DNA from: Myxocyprinus asiaticus
Taxonomy: Eukaryota; Chordata; Actinopteri; Cypriniformes; Catostomidae
Length of the DNA stretch: 64,000 nucleotides
Assembly (NCBI RefSeq): GCF_019703515.2
Contig: NC_059358.1
Coordinates: 44,774,594 to 44,838,593 of the forward strand
Reading direction: 5' to 3'
The notes under the pieces are model-generated. The model was not told where the DNA came from. It saw only the letters and a program-made list of their open reading frames with translations, and made no database searches. This document shows, piece after piece, positions 20,216 to 32,239 of this stretch. Within the stretch, counting starts at the first letter, position 1; each line of letters begins with the position of its first letter. Position numbers and translations under genes: made by a program.

Positions 20216-22794
20216 CAGAGGTTCTCAACCTTTTGGAACTAAAGCCCCCCAAGCCTCCCCTATCATATGGCACGGCCCCCCCGGCCCCATATTGGAGGAG
20301 ACCAGGTATAATGATTATCTATTCTATATAAAATCTATCTATATATAACCTAATCTATAATCTATTTTTGATAGATAGAATCTTTTTTTTTTACTTTTGT
20401 GTTTTCATACTTTATTTACTTTTATGATTTGCATAACTTTTATAAAACTATATAAATGGACAGGTATGGAACATGCGCTTAAATGATCAAAAATGTTTCT
20501 GAACACTATACTTTGAACAAGAGAACTCTAGGTTGTAATAACATGTACTATTTTACATGTAAAACATGTTGCATTCCATTCGTCTTGCATTCTAAAAACA
20601 TTTGCTTAAGAATTATGCGAATTGGGACGCAGGGCGCGTCTCGTTAGCCATGACATTGTTAAATCAATCAGTGGGACACCTATGCTTGCTTCTTTTTACA
20701 AAGAAGTGCAATTCGCTGTTCAATGTTGGACAGCACAAGCCTGATGTCATCCTCCACCTGGAGCCGATTTTGGTACTTTGTTTTCAAGGCAGTCAATTTT
20801 GAAAACCCGGCCTCGCACAGATAAGTTGAGGCGAATGGAAGAAGTAATTTTACGGTGGCGTCAGACAACTGAGGATATTCAGTCATCACACTCAACCAAA
20901 ACGAAGGCAGAGAGCAAGAACTATGGAGGTGTCGCAATCTGGTGTCCATCTTTAATTCGACTAACTGCTCCTCCATGTCAACTGAAAGGTCTTATCCTGG
21001 GCAACTGAAGGGGTCTCTGACCTAAGCAAATGAACTGAAATCCTCACTGAAATAATGGCCAAATTGTTGTTTCAGACCTTCAACATGTTGAGCAACTGTG
21101 TTAATCACAGGAGAGACATTTATACCCGTCTCTTGCACACAGTCAGCGAAGTTGTAAAACATGTCAACATTTTTATTAATCAGCCGATCACACCAAAGAT
21201 CCAATTTGCCAATGAATGCACTGACTTTGTCTGAAAGAAGCAAGATGTTGGCATCTCTCCCTTGCATCGATGTGTTCAACAAATTCAACCTGTCGAAAAT
21301 GTCTACAAGGTATGACAACTGTGCTAACCACAGGGGGTCATCCAGGTACCGCGCAAGGTCGGACTTCGCATCAACAAGAAACGTCTTCACCTCTGAATGC
21401 AATTCGTAGAGGCGATGTAAAACCCGACCTCTGGAGAGCCAGCGAACCTCAGTGTGAAATAGGAGCTGCTCATGTTCGGCTCCCATTTCCTGACAAAGCA
21501 AGGAAAACAAGCGTGCATTTAATGGCTGTGCTTTAATGAAATTGACCATTTGCACTGCCTGCTTTAAAATGGACTCCAGAGACTCAGGCATTTGCTTTGA
21601 TGTGAGAGATTCGTGATGAATCATACAATGGGTCCACTTGGCTAAAGGGGCTAAATGCTGTACACGACTGACCAGACCGCTAACCCTCCCAGTCATTGAA
21701 CGGGCTCCGTCTGTGCATATCCCAAGACATTTATCCCATGACATGCCTGCATCCCATATATACCCATCCAGAACTTCAAACAATGCCTCGCCAGTTGTGT
21801 GCGCTGGAAGAGACCGACAGAAAAGAATGTCCTCCTCAATATTACCATTTTTGATATATCTGACATAGGTAAGCAACTGTGCTAGCCCTGCAACATCAGT
21901 TGTCTCATCAAGCTGCAGGGCATAGTACTGGCTTTGCATGATGTTAGCTAGCAATTGCTCCTTAATGTCGCTTGCCATGTCAGATATGTGGCGGCTAACG
22001 GTGTCGTTAGAAAGGGGGATGTCACCAGTCTGTTGTGCAAAACTCTCTCCAAACATGACTTGACAGATATATTTGGCAGCAGGTAAGATTAGCGCCTCGG
22101 CAAATGTGTGAGGCTTTCCTAATTTAGCAACTCATTGCAACACGTAGTAGGACGCTTCTAGACACCTGTTAGACACTGATGCGTGTTTGCTGATGTTGTG
22201 TTTCTGCTGTGCAAGGCAAAATAACTTTAATTTAAAAAAATCTAAGGGTTTGTCTTTGAGTGTCAGGTGTTTGGTTTCTAAATGGCGCTTCAACTTGCCT
22301 GGCTTCATGCTATCATTTGCCAGCAAATCTGCGCATATGACACATTGGGGCAGCGGTTCAGCATCTGTCCCAGCCACCGTAAAGCCAAACTGAAGATAGC
22401 TAATGTCATACTTTCGTGATTTACAGTTCTTAGGTGTTGGTGCTGACGATGCATCGTCGCCACAACTCATTTTGGCACGTGTGATGAACTTATCCATAAA
22501 CTTCTTACCAATATGGAATCTGTTCGGCTGACATTCTGAAACATGTCTGCACTGACAGCTAGATAAAAGGCAGGCTAAGCTCCGCCTCTCCACATCAAAA
22601 AGAAAATGCAGAGGGAGACGGAATGCGTATTTTTTTAATGCAGAGCGGGGTTTTTTCCTTTATGTACATTCTACTTGAAAAGCAATAAAATACACTGAGT
22701 GGAAATGATGTCCTGTCTCTGTTTTTTTTTCTTGAAAACAATTTGCGCCCCCCTTCCGATCTCTCCGCCCACCCCCCAGTGTTGAGAACCACTT
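20216..22794 (-). mobile_element. hAT element with BED-finger transposase
   Basis: A 2,579-bp DNA transposon flanked by an 8-bp target-site duplication (20208-20215 and 22795-22802). The ends are short imperfect inverted repeats: CAGAGGTTCTCAACC at the left and the reverse complement AAGTGGTTCTCAAC at the right, with G/C-rich sequence just inside each. The single minus-strand gene fills most of the interior. Clear ends and few lesions make this one of the younger or better preserved elements of the window. Confidence 0.92.
20680..22497 (-). pseudogene. hAT transposase, BED finger (ZBED5/FAM200-like)
   Basis: The likely start is MDKFITRAKM at 22497. The BED zinc finger follows at about residues 40-75 (CVICADLL ... 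HLETKH). The catalytic region includes ALQLDETTDVAG, with the first Asp of the hAT DDE core, then CTDGARSMTG with the second, and later HTEVRWLSRGRVLHRL. The C-terminal dimerisation domain reads STYLCEAGFSKLTALKTKYQ. The frame is continuous across about 605 codons except for three in-frame stops: TGA near 22130, TAG near 21022 and TAA near 20990. No frameshift is evident. Such proteins are close to the domesticated ZBED5/FAM200 group in vertebrates, but the TIRs and duplication show this is a transposon copy, not a host gene. Confidence 0.88.
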
Positions 22795-22802
22795 CTCTAG
22801 AT
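22795..22802. repeat. 8-bp target-site duplication, right (hAT 2)
   Basis: Second copy of CTCTAGAT; see 20208-20215. Confidence 0.9.
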
Positions 22803-24086
22803 CATTAATGTTGCACATGAAGCAGTCTTTGTTAACTCTTATCTCCTGCATTAGCCTATGCAATCTGCGTTTCAAAATGTGTATGCTCTTTCTTTGCTAC
22901 AGGGCTTTTTAGTCAGTTTCATTCCAAACCCATATGACTGTCTTTCTTTCATGAAACACAAAAAGGAAGAATGCCTTGGCCACTTTTTACCAAGTAATGA
23001 AAGTGAATGCGGACCGGGGCTGCTCCAAAATTATTAAATGACATGTGGGTAAGAAAATACTGACAGAACTTTTAATATTGGGTAATCAGTTCCTTAAAGG
23101 AGATGTTATACTCTTTACTGACTTCAGTCTGTAGTTCTGATTGTGTTCATGTGAAACAGGCTTCGTTCCTATGTAGTCACCACATACATTTCCATCATGG
23201 ATGTGAAATCGATACTTGCATCTGTCTTCAGCCTCTTTTAGTCTCCTAGTGGAATCTCCTCTCTGACTTTCAAAGTATGTTTCTGAAAATTGAACCTCTT
23301 TCCTTAATCACACACATTGACTATAATTACGTACCCTGTTGGCCTCCAGAATTCTAATGGCTAATGCCTTTCCAATTTGACCTCTAATTATCATGTGTTA
23401 TTACACCGAAAAAGAAAGAAAAGCACAAAAGGTTTCTTTCAGATGGATGTGAATTTTTAGAGTGAAGGAGGTTCAGTGGTAACATCTCAATGAGCCCTAT
23501 TTTTGTGCCCGAGCTAGGCGCAGGGGAACACACAAAGTCCGTGCACAACCCCTCATCTAACTGTCATAAGAGCGCTAATTCGAAGCACAATTTTCATGCA
23601 AGCGCAAGTGGGCATGGGTGGGAGTGTTTAAGCTGTCTGTGGGTGTATATGAGCAAACTGTGGGTGTATTAAATATAAATGAATTGGCAATAAGCAATTT
23701 GCTATTTTCCAGAGAAATAGGTCATTGCGCTAAGACGTTTCATAAGTACCACTATTCTCTCATTGCAAAGGGGGTATTTACACTTGGTCACTTCATGTAT
23801 TTTTAATGATCTGATTGCTATCCGATTTAATAAGCACATTCCATTACACGTGGCTACATCAATGTGTCTCCACCAAAAGGATATGTTATTTTAATGACTG
23901 GTCGGTCTGTTGATATTTTGCTATAGTTTTTCGAGCTAAAATATGTCTGAAAAATGAGACTGGTAAATAATTATACAAAACATAATACCCATAATCTGGG
24001 ACTTTTATCACATTATTTCATGGTTCTGAATGATTACAAAGGCTAATTTATTTTCTACACCAGTGACGACTAGCTCATTGTACTAA
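22803..24086. other. non-coding DNA with one dispersed repeat
   Basis: No gene. The left part (22803-23480) looks unique, with several TAATTA-type homeobox-site words (for example near 23325 and 23388), so it is a candidate conserved non-coding region. The right part contains the dispersed repeat at 23571-23740. Confidence 0.5.
23571..23740 (+). repeat. dispersed repeat, copy 1
   Basis: This segment aligns by eye with 48543-48723 in the same orientation. Shared blocks are AGCGCTAATTC, AAACTGTGGGTGTATT, CAATTTGCTATTTTCC and GGTCATTGCGCTAAGACGTT. The family is not recognised; a non-autonomous DNA transposon is plausible. Confidence 0.7.
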
Positions 24087-24447
24087 CTAGTGTTGTCACG
24101 ATACCCAAATTTCAGTAGTCGGTACTGATACCAGTGAAATTTCACAGTTCTCGATACCAATTTCTATTTCTACACAGCAAAAAATGGCTAATATAGTAAT
24201 TTGCTACTGAACACACTCCTTTAGCCTATTTAAAGTAAAATGTTAATGTAAACAATACATTAAAGAAATGCATGTTTCCTTCAAGTGTTCTCAATTAAGT
24301 ATGCATTTGCTTTGGTGCTTTCAAGAGGACCCCTCTCAAAATCTGTTCAATTTGTCCGAAATCCTGTTTCCCTTATTTATTAATTTTATATTGTTTCCTA
24401 AATTCCATGTTTTAAAGTTGAATTTATTTTCATCTTCAAAATCGTGT

Positions 24448-24465
24448 CTAATCAAATTAATTCTT
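24448..24465. repeat. 18-bp target-site duplication, left (L1 B/D)
   Basis: CTAATCAAATTAATTCTT is repeated exactly at 36223-36240, almost 12 kb away, proving that the two minus-strand L1 parts between them entered as one element. Confidence 0.95.
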
Positions 24466-24562
24466 TGTAATTAACAATTTTTATTGATTCATATATACAC
24501 AAAGAAAAAACCAACACATATACAAAGAATCAACATTTCACATAGAAACCCCACTAATATCG

Positions 24563-24603
24563 CCCCCCCCGACCCCCGAGACCCAACAAACACCCCTGTG
24601 GTC
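24563..24603 (-). other. L1 B/D 3' UTR G-rich tract (C-rich on + strand)
   Basis: On the element's sense strand this is a run of G8, G5, GGG and GGGG blocks, matching in position the G-rich tracts of copies A, C and E near the 3' end. Confidence 0.75.
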
Positions 24604-24659
24604 CCACATAAAAACACACATTACCAAAAAATTTTTTAAAAAAATACTCTCCACATCCC

Positions 24660-26258
24660 CTCTTCGAGAGTCCCCCAAAAATGGCAAATAATGTCCCAAA
24701 ACCCCAGCCTTCTACTTGCCACCTCCTCGCAAGCAGCTACCCTCCCCATTTCCACACACCACTCCGAAAATTAGGGTGCTCCATCCGACTTCCATCCCCT
24801 TAAAATAATTTGCCTGCCAATCCTGAGACTGGTCAGAACCCAATTTCTTATATTGGCTCCATCACCCAAAACACAGAGTCTGGGACAAAGTAAAATTTGA
24901 GTGCCCAAAACGTCACACATACAACTCTGAACTTTCAACCAAAATTCTTGGATCATAACACACCCCCAAAAAACATGGATTGTGTCTCCATCTTCTGATT
25001 GGCATCGCCAGCAGGTGGGTGTGTCTTTAAGACCAAGCTTATACAATCTATAGGGTCCAAAAGAATCTATGTAATATCTTGAATTGCATAAGGCGCACCC
25101 TTGCATCTCTAGATGTAGACTTACCATTTTTTAGAATCCTAGCCCACACTTCCTCCTCCAATACCAAGTTTAAATCTTTCTCCCATAATCTCTTGATAGA
25201 AGTTAAAGCTCCGTCCCCCAGAGTCTGAATTAACAGGGAGTAAATACACTGAAGCCTCATGACCTTTTCCAAAAGCAGTAATCACTTCTCCCAGACTATC
25301 TGCCGCTTTAGGGGGTGTGAACTACTCCCAAAAATAGTACAGAGCAGGTGGCGCAGCTGTAAATACCTATAGAACTGAGATCTGGGAATCTCAAAGTGTT
25401 GAACCAAATTTTCAAAAGATTTCAACACTCCACTCTCATATAGGTCACAGAGTGTAGTAACCCCCCCCCCCCCAATCCAACAGAAAAGGAACCTTTCAAT
25501 ACGTAATTTAGGGTTCAGCCATATGCTCAAGGCAACATTTAAATAAATATCCAAATTAAAACACTCTGGACACTTTTGTCCATACTGAGTGCAAATGCGA
25601 GACAACGGGGTGTGACTTAACTTCTCTGGTTAGTTTAATAGAAAGGCTTTGTAATGGCAAAATAGGGGCAAGAACTTCCTGTTCAATACAAAACTAGGGA
25701 GGGGCTCTCTCTGGTGGAAGTGTCCAATGAGCCAAATGTCTGAGACCGAATGCATAATAATAAAACTAAATCTTGGGTAGGCCTAGCCCACCTTTGTCAA
25801 TTGACCTATGTAACTTATTATAATGTAATTTGGGACATCGCTATACCACCAAAATGCTTATAAGAGAGGGGGACATCTGCAGGGTTAGATTGTAACAAGT
25901 AGTTAAATTTTGAAATACCATTCATTTTAATAACATTAATCTTCCCAATCATAGATAAATGTAATAAAGCCCACCTGCCCACATTGCTCGAAAACCTATT
26001 TATTAAAGGGTCAAAATTAACTAACTAAATCAGAGAAATTTGCTGGGAATAAAATGCCCAAATACATAATGTCCTGTTTGGGCCACAGGAAGGCGCCTGG
26101 CTGGAAAGCCATTACTGGGCAGTACGCTGTCAGAGCCAACGCTTCGGATTTAGACCAACTGACTCTGTATCCTGAGAACTTAGAAAAGGAATAAATAATT
26201 CTGTGGAGGCAAGGCATAGATCTAGTAGGGTCGGAGACGAATAATAAAATATCATCTG
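24660..26258 (-). pseudogene. L1 B/D ORF2, 3' half
   Basis: Reading from 26258 leftward: the RT active-site remainder DDILLFVSDPTRSMPC (26200-26255), then the region after the RT, then the C-terminal domain. The latter is open at 25048-25605 and 24771-25127 and carries the zinc-knuckle-like CWRCQSEDGDTIHVFWGC (C-x2-C-x8-H-x4-C) at about 24970-25020. A stop interrupts the sequence after SDGAP at 24771. A poly-C run at 25460-25473 breaks a frame. The preceding part of the same ORF lies at 32240-34320. Confidence 0.85.
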
Positions 26259-26395
26259 GGTGGTCCCACATGACACCATGCGAAGGCCAGACATGTGAGA
26301 GACAGCTCTGCGCACTTTGCTAATATTATTATTTTCATGATATAATCTGGTGAAATTTGATACACCCAGTTACACATTCGCTGTTTGAGGTAAAC

Positions 26396-27232
26396 ATGGC
26401 AAAAAAGTCAAAATTCTCGGGCTCTGAAGACATTAAAAGACACTTACAGGTTCAGGATGAAAGCTCAGACAGACCTGTGGACTGGGGACTTGATTTGGAT
26501 GGCGCGACGGGAGAAGGAATCCAGCGTCAACTGTCCAACATGTCGGTGATGTTGACGAAGGTACTTGCGGACTTGGAGGATCTCGCTGTAATACGTCGAT
26601 CGATTATGGCGATGGAAAAAAATTCTCTGAGTTAGTCACAAGAGTGACAGATGTTGAGAGACGAATCGATCATTTGGAATCATCGGAAAGGGAATTTTCC
26701 GCTAATCCACCCGCGACCAAAGTTGATTTGGAACATCTCCTTGAAAAGCTTGAAGATCTTGAGAATAGAAGCTGCAGGAATAACATTCGAATTGTTGGAA
26801 TTCCCGAGCATGAGTAGGGCAGAGATATGGTGAAATTCCTAGACGAGCTCTTCCAGAGTCTGCTCGACATAACAGGCCATAAACTGGAGGTCGAGCGAGC
26901 TCACAGAGTCCCGGCTCGCAGATCTGCTGAGGGAGACAGGCCCCGATCGATTCTGGCCAGATTTTTGAGATCATCCGATAAAGATCTAGTGTTGCTCCAG
27001 GCGAGGAGCAAAGGAAAGCTTTCCTTGTAGAGTCACAATATTTTCTTGTTTCTGGACTTTGCGAACTCGACAAGAGAGAAATGCGATCGGTTCAAGGAAT
27101 GCAAGAAACTCAGCAGACAATCACTTTTGCTTTGATATTTCCGGCCAAACTGAGAATAAACAAAAAGGACGGCAGCAAAGTATTTACATGTCCCAATCAG
27201 GCAATGTCTTTTATAGAAACAATGGGTGAGTA
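26396..27232 (+). pseudogene. L1-like ORF1, copy C
   Basis: The start MAKKSKFSGSEDIKRHLQVQ is at 26396. The coiled-coil-like segment LSNMSVMLTKVLADLEDLAV runs to a frameshift at about 26624, in an A-run. The RRM-like core (NNIRIVGIPEHE) is cut by TAG at 26816, and another stop follows at 27028 after SKGKLSL. The C-terminal domain continues in alternating frames to a stop at about 27230, after the SFIETMGE codons. Copy C therefore shows the full family ORF1 end that copy A has lost. Confidence 0.83.
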
Positions 27233-27960
27233 ACCATTGAGTGTTTTTTCTTGTGAATGGATTGACTCACTGTACATACTTTGGCTTTTGGAGGAAGCTG
27301 GGTTCCATTTTTGTTTCTTTTTGCGTTGGCTCCGCTGAGCGGCTGAAGTTTGTTTTGTGGATTAACACTTTTCCTTAAAGAAACTTTTGCATTGATGGAA
27401 GATCACTTTTACAATGAAGTTCCCGGGCAGATTGAGAATAGACACTACGGATGACTGCAAAATATCTACATGCCCACACAAAGGATGTCTTTTATAAAGT
27501 TGGCAGACTGTGTAAATCATGGGATATACTTTTATGTGGCCTCTGAGTGAATTGACTCTTGACCATCCGAGGAACTGGGATGCGTGTTTCGTTTCTTTTT
27601 GTGCTGGTTCCGCCTAGCGGTTGGAGCTTGTTTTGTTAAATAACACTACTTCGGGACAGTTATGGGTGAATCTGTCAGTTCCTTGTGCTTATGCCTCCTG
27701 TTGGTTGGAGTATAATTTGTAGAGTATTTTCGTGGGACATTGGAATGATTTCGTCATCTGCTGCACTCATCAGCTGGCTCACTGAAGATTCGTTTGTCTG
27801 TCCGAGGAAAATGAATGGTTTTATATTGGCTGGAATTTGTTTTCTGAAGGAACACACCTTCGAGACAGTTCTGTAAATGAGTCTACACGTTCTTTGTGTT
27901 TATTCTGCCTATTGGCTGGGGTTTGTTTTACAAAATATTTGATGTTAAGTAATTTTGCCT
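27110..27960 (+). repeat. inter-ORF tandem repeats, copy C
   Basis: The ORF1-end block (TCACTTTTGCTTTGATATTT at about 27120, then the GGACGGCAGCAAAGTATTT region) recurs about 285 bp later (ATCACTTTTACAATGAAGTT, CGGATGACTGCAAAATAT). Decayed third and fourth units are marked by GTTGGTTGGAGT near 27700 and TTGGCTGGGGTTTGTTTT near 27910. The order and spacing match copy A. Confidence 0.7.
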
Positions 27961-28210
27961 TACAATTTGTGAGGCAAAATCGAGCAATCCAATAGCAAAG
28001 TTGTCGCAGGGGCTCTCGAAGGCATACATGGACTCTTCGAGTTTAGAGGGATTGACGCCAGTTGGCGCGGGGTTAATGCGCACGTTTTTCTTTTTTCTGT
28101 TTGTTTTGTTTGGGGGGGAAGTTCGGTTTTTTATTGTTGCATTAAATGTTGAAATGTGGTCTTCATAATTTTGTTTTTTGCACACAATTTATTTTTTCTA
28201 TTATATGAAA

Positions 28211-31200
28211 ATGTCAAATGTTAATATGAGTGTACTCTCTCCACATGGAATGTGAATGGGTTGGGGCATCCCATAAAAAGGAGGAAGGTTATTTCTTTTC
28301 TTAAACGTAAGAAATATGATATAGTGTTTCTTCAAGAAACGCATCTTTCCTCGCAGGAAGCTGAAAAATTTGGGAAGATATGGGGTGGACATGTTTTCTT
28401 TAGTGCTGGCTCAAGTAAGAGCAAGGGAGTCATTATATTTGTAAACAAACATTTACAATTCAAATGTCTCAAACTGTCTTTAAAGACAAATTAGGAGGAG
28501 GAGTCATTATTGTTTTAGCAGAAAATCAGGGGCAAAGTTTGATTTTGGCTAATATTTACACACCTAACGCTGATCCTCAGGGCTTTTTTATTGATCTTGA
28601 AGGGATGTTGTAGCCGCTGGCACCCCTCATAATATAATATTGGGAAGAGACTTTAATCTTTTGATGGACTCAGTCCTTGATCATAGTGAAGCAAAAATGT
28701 GCAAGCCCCCTAGAGCAACATTGATGCTTCATAGGATGTGTAAAAATCTTGGTCTTACAGATATTTGGAGATTTTTGAACCCATCTGGTAGGAACTATAA
28801 ATTTTTTTCACAGTCCATAAGATTTATTCTAGAATAGTTTTTTTTTTTTTTTATATCCAAATCCCTCATTTCATCTGTTGTTCATTGCTCAATTGGAAAC
28901 ATTTAAGTCTCAGATCACACCCTGGTGAGTTTAGAAGTGTTGCCACATATAGAGAAAAAGAAATCATATAGTTGGCGCCTTAATGTATCCCTTTTGCAAA
29001 ATCCTGATTTCCAACAAATGTTAAAGACTGAAATCAATGTCTATATGGAGACCAACTGGTCCTCTGTATCCTCTGTGGGCGTGGCTTGGGAGGCACTTAA
29101 GGCAGTTCTTAGGGTTCGGATCATACAGTATGCCTCATTCATCAAAAAATCCAAAGCACGAGAACTAGTGGAGTTGGAAGGAAATATTAAAAGTGCCAAG
29201 GCAGAGCTGAAGCGCCGAATGTCATCTGATGGCCTCAGAGAATTGACCCGATTGAAATAGAGATATAATACTATTTTGTCGTGGAAAGTGGAGTTTGAGT
29301 CAGGTGACAAAGCAGGGAAGCTTTTGGCTAGATATATAAAGCAGAGAGAGTCTCTTTCTACCATTCCCTCAGTGAAATCTGCTGGTGGTGAAATTTTTAC
29401 CTCGGCCATTAATATTAATAATGCCTTTAAATAGTTCTATCTTGATCTCTATAGTTCCACGTCTTCGTCTACTGATGAAGATATTAGAAACTTTGAGCAA
29501 CCATTAGATCTTCCTAAACTGACAACTGAGCAAAAAAACTCTCGATTCTGAGATAACCTTGGAGGAGCTTGACGAGGTAATTAAGTCCCTACCTACTGGC
29601 AAGGCTCCGGGGCCAGATGGTTTTGCCTCCTAGATCCTATGCTACAGAACTGGCTCCACTTTTGTTAGAAGTTTATACTGAAACATTACAGAATAGAAAG
29701 CTTCCTCCAACCATGACACAAGCCCAGATCAGTCTGATTCTTAAAAAGGACAAAGATCCAAGTGAGTGTAAAAGTTACCATCCAATTTCCCTGATCCAAC
29801 AAGATGTAAAAATGTTGTCAAAAATTTTGGCTAACTGATTAAGTAAGGTTATGACCTCTCTTATACATATAGATCAGGTAGGGTTTATTCGGGGCTGTAG
29901 CTCTTCTGATAACATTAGGCGTCTCATCAATATCATGTGGTCAGTAGCAAATGATCGGACTCCGGTCGCTGCCATCTCACTTGACGCCGAAAAGGCATTT
30001 TATATGGTAGAATGGGATTATCTTTTTAAGATTTTGGAAATGTATGGGTTCGGGAGTACATTTATTGGTTGGATTAAGTAATTTAATAGACACCCTGTAG
30101 CAGCGGTACAAACAAATTGATTAATTTCAGATTATTTTACTCTGAATAGGGGCACTCGGCAGGGTTGCCCTCTTTCCCCATTATTGTTCTGTCTTGCCCT
30201 GGAACCATTAGCAGCTGCGATAAGAAAGGAGGAAGATTTTCCAGGGGTAGTTGCGGGAGGTGTGGCGCATAAGCTTCTGCTTTAAGCAGATGATATTTTA
30301 TTATTTGTCTCTGAACCTACTAGATCTATGCCTTGCCCCCACATAATTATTAATTCCTTTTCCAAGTTCTCAGGATACAAAGCCAACTGGTCTAAATCCG
30401 AAGCTTTGGCTCTGACAGCGTACTGCCCAGTAACGGCTTTCCAGCCGGGCGCCTTCCAGTGGCGAATTTGTGTGATAATAGTTAATTTTAACCCTTTAAT
30501 AAAAAGGTTTGAGTGATATGGACAGGTGGGCTTCATTACATTGATCGATGATTGGGAAGGTTAATGTTATTAAAATGAACTGTACTCCAAAATTCAACTA
30601 CCTGCTACAGTCTCTCCCTACAGATGTCCCCCTCTCTTATTTCAAGCAATTTGATAGCTTAGTGAAGTCCTTCATTTGGAATGGTAAATGTCCCAGATTG
30701 CATTTTATTAAGTTACATAGGCCGATAGACAAAGGTGGCTAGGCCTACTCAAGATTTTTTTTTTATTACTATGCGTTCAGTCTCAGACATTTGGCTCATT
30801 GGTCACTTCCACCTGAGAGAGCCCCTCCCTGGTTTGTTATTGAACAGGCAGTTCTTGCCCCTATTTCGCCATTACAAAGCCTCTCTATCAAACTAATCAG
30901 AAAAGTTACACCCCGTTATTTCGCATTTACACTCGCTATGGACTGAAGTGTCCAGATTGTTTAAATCGGACACTTATTTAAATGTTGCCTCACGCATATG
31001 GCAGAACCCAAGATTGTGTATTGGCAAGTCTCCTTTATGTTGGCCAGAGTGGATTGTGAGGGGGGTTGCTACACTCAGTGACCTATATGAAAGTGGAGCG
31101 TTGAGATCATTTGAAAACTTGGTCCAACATTTCGGGATCCCCAGACCTCAGTTTTATAGGTATTTACAACTGCGCCACCTGCTTTGTACTATTTTTGGGA

Positions 31201-31943
31201 GTAGCACACAACCCCCTAAGAAGGCAGATGCTTTGGGAGAGGTGATTTCGGCTTTTGGAAAAGGTCATGAGGCATCAGTGTACTCCCTGTTAATTCACAG
31301 TCTGGGGGACGGAGACTTAACTTCTCTCAAGAGAGTATGGGAGAAAGATTTCAACTTGGCATTGGAGGAAGGAGTGTGGGCTAAGATTCTTAAAAACGTT
31401 AAGTCTGCATCTAGAGATGCAAGGGTGCATATTATACAATTCAAAATTTTGCACAGATTTTATTGGACCCCCTCTAGACTGTATAGGCTTGGTCTTAAAG
31501 ACCCACCCACCTGCTGGAGATGCCAGTTGGAGGATGGAGACATGGCCCATGTTTTTTGGTGGTGTGTCGAGATACAGAAATTCTGGTCGAAGGCTCAGAA
31601 TTTTGTGTGCGACGTGGTGGGCACTCGGGTTTCATTTTGCCCCAGACTTTGTATTCTGGGTGATGGGGTGGTCATCGATGTGGGGGATGGCCATATAGAG
31701 AACTGGGTTCTGACCTGTGTGATGATCGCCAGGCAGGTTATTTTGAGGGGTTGGAGGTCAGCTGGTGCGCCCCCATATCTGGAGTGGTGCACGGAAGTGG
31801 GGAGGGTGGCAGCTTATGAGGAGTTGTCATCGGGAAGACGGGATAGCTTGGATATGTTTTTCCGGAAACGGAGCAGGTATTTGGAGTTTTTGGAGGGCTC
31901 TCGGGTGGGGTGTGGAGAGAGTAGTGTAATACAGTTAGTATGA
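28211..31943 (+). pseudogene. L1-like ORF2 (endonuclease-RT), copy C
   Basis: It starts at 28211 (MSNVNMSVLS), with an early frameshift before the endonuclease text MNGLGHPIKRRKVISFLKRK, FLQETHLSSQEAEK and, later, GRDFNLLMDSVLDHSEAK (28640-28837). The linker is at 28925-29260. The RT reads GPDGF near 29610, LILKKDKDPSECKSYHPISL (29617-29838) and QVGFIRGCSSSDNIRRL with ISLDAEKAFYMVEWDYLF (29851-30081). Next comes GCPLSPLLF (30160-30190), then the active site, where the catalytic tyrosine codon is TAA (30283-30285) followed by ADD. From 30948 to 31943 the C-terminal domain is uninterrupted (331 codons), with CWRCQLEDGDMAHVFWWC as C-x2-C-x8-H-x4-C. Confidence 0.87.
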
Positions 31944-32001
31944 TTATTATGTGTGTGTATGTATGTATGTATGTATGTATATATAATTTTTTATATATAA
32001 A

Positions 32002-32032
<31 letters not shown>

Positions 32033-32231
32033 GGTATATATGTGTGTCTGTTTGATTTTTATTTCTATATATTTACTTATGTTTGGCCACAGGGTTGTTT
32101 TTTTGGGGGGCGGGGTTGGGGAGTGGGAGGGGGGGTTGTGGGGTTTAAAATTTTGATTTTATATATAAATATATGTTTTGCATTTCCTTGTTATCGTATG
32201 ATTTAATAAAAAAATGTTAATTACAAAAAAA
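31944..32231 (+). other. L1 copy C 3' UTR: microsatellites and G-rich tract
   Basis: A GTAT tetranucleotide run (about 31957-31981) and an AAT run (about 32002-32031) are followed by a strongly G-rich tract at 32105-32154 with G6, G4, GGG, GGGG, GGG, G7 and G4 blocks. The end carries an ATTTAATAAAAAAATG sequence with a polyadenylation-like AATAAA, then the A tail. Confidence 0.85.
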
Positions 32232-32239
32232 ATCATCTG

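Larger units (their letters stand above)
26259..32231 (+). mobile_element. L1/Tx1-like LINE, copy C, inserted in copy B/D
   Basis: A full-length plus-strand L1-like element of 5.97 kb. It begins with GGTGGTCCCACATGACACC, the family 5' end, and finishes at the A-rich tail 32222-32231. It is flanked by ATCATCTG (26251-26258 and 32232-32239); with one mismatch the duplication could extend a few bases into the flanking A-rich DNA. The target is the RT catalytic motif of the antisense copy B/D. ORF1 and ORF2 are recognisable throughout, with stops and frameshifts. The last third of ORF2 is open for 331 codons, the longest intact L1 reading frame in the window. Confidence 0.93.

Noticed and set aside
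21161..21868. Plus-strand ORFs within the hAT gene
   Set aside because: They are shadows of the minus-strand transposase, which has the conserved DDE and dimerisation motifs.
20216..22794. Domesticated ZBED5/FAM200-like host gene
   Set aside because: The exact 8-bp duplication, terminal inverted repeats and three stops show an inactive transposon copy.
30948..31943. 331-codon open reading frame as a host gene
   Set aside because: It matches L1 copies A and B in order and motifs, including the C-x2-C-x8-H-x4-C knuckle, and lies before an L1 3' end. It is the C-terminal part of L1 ORF2.
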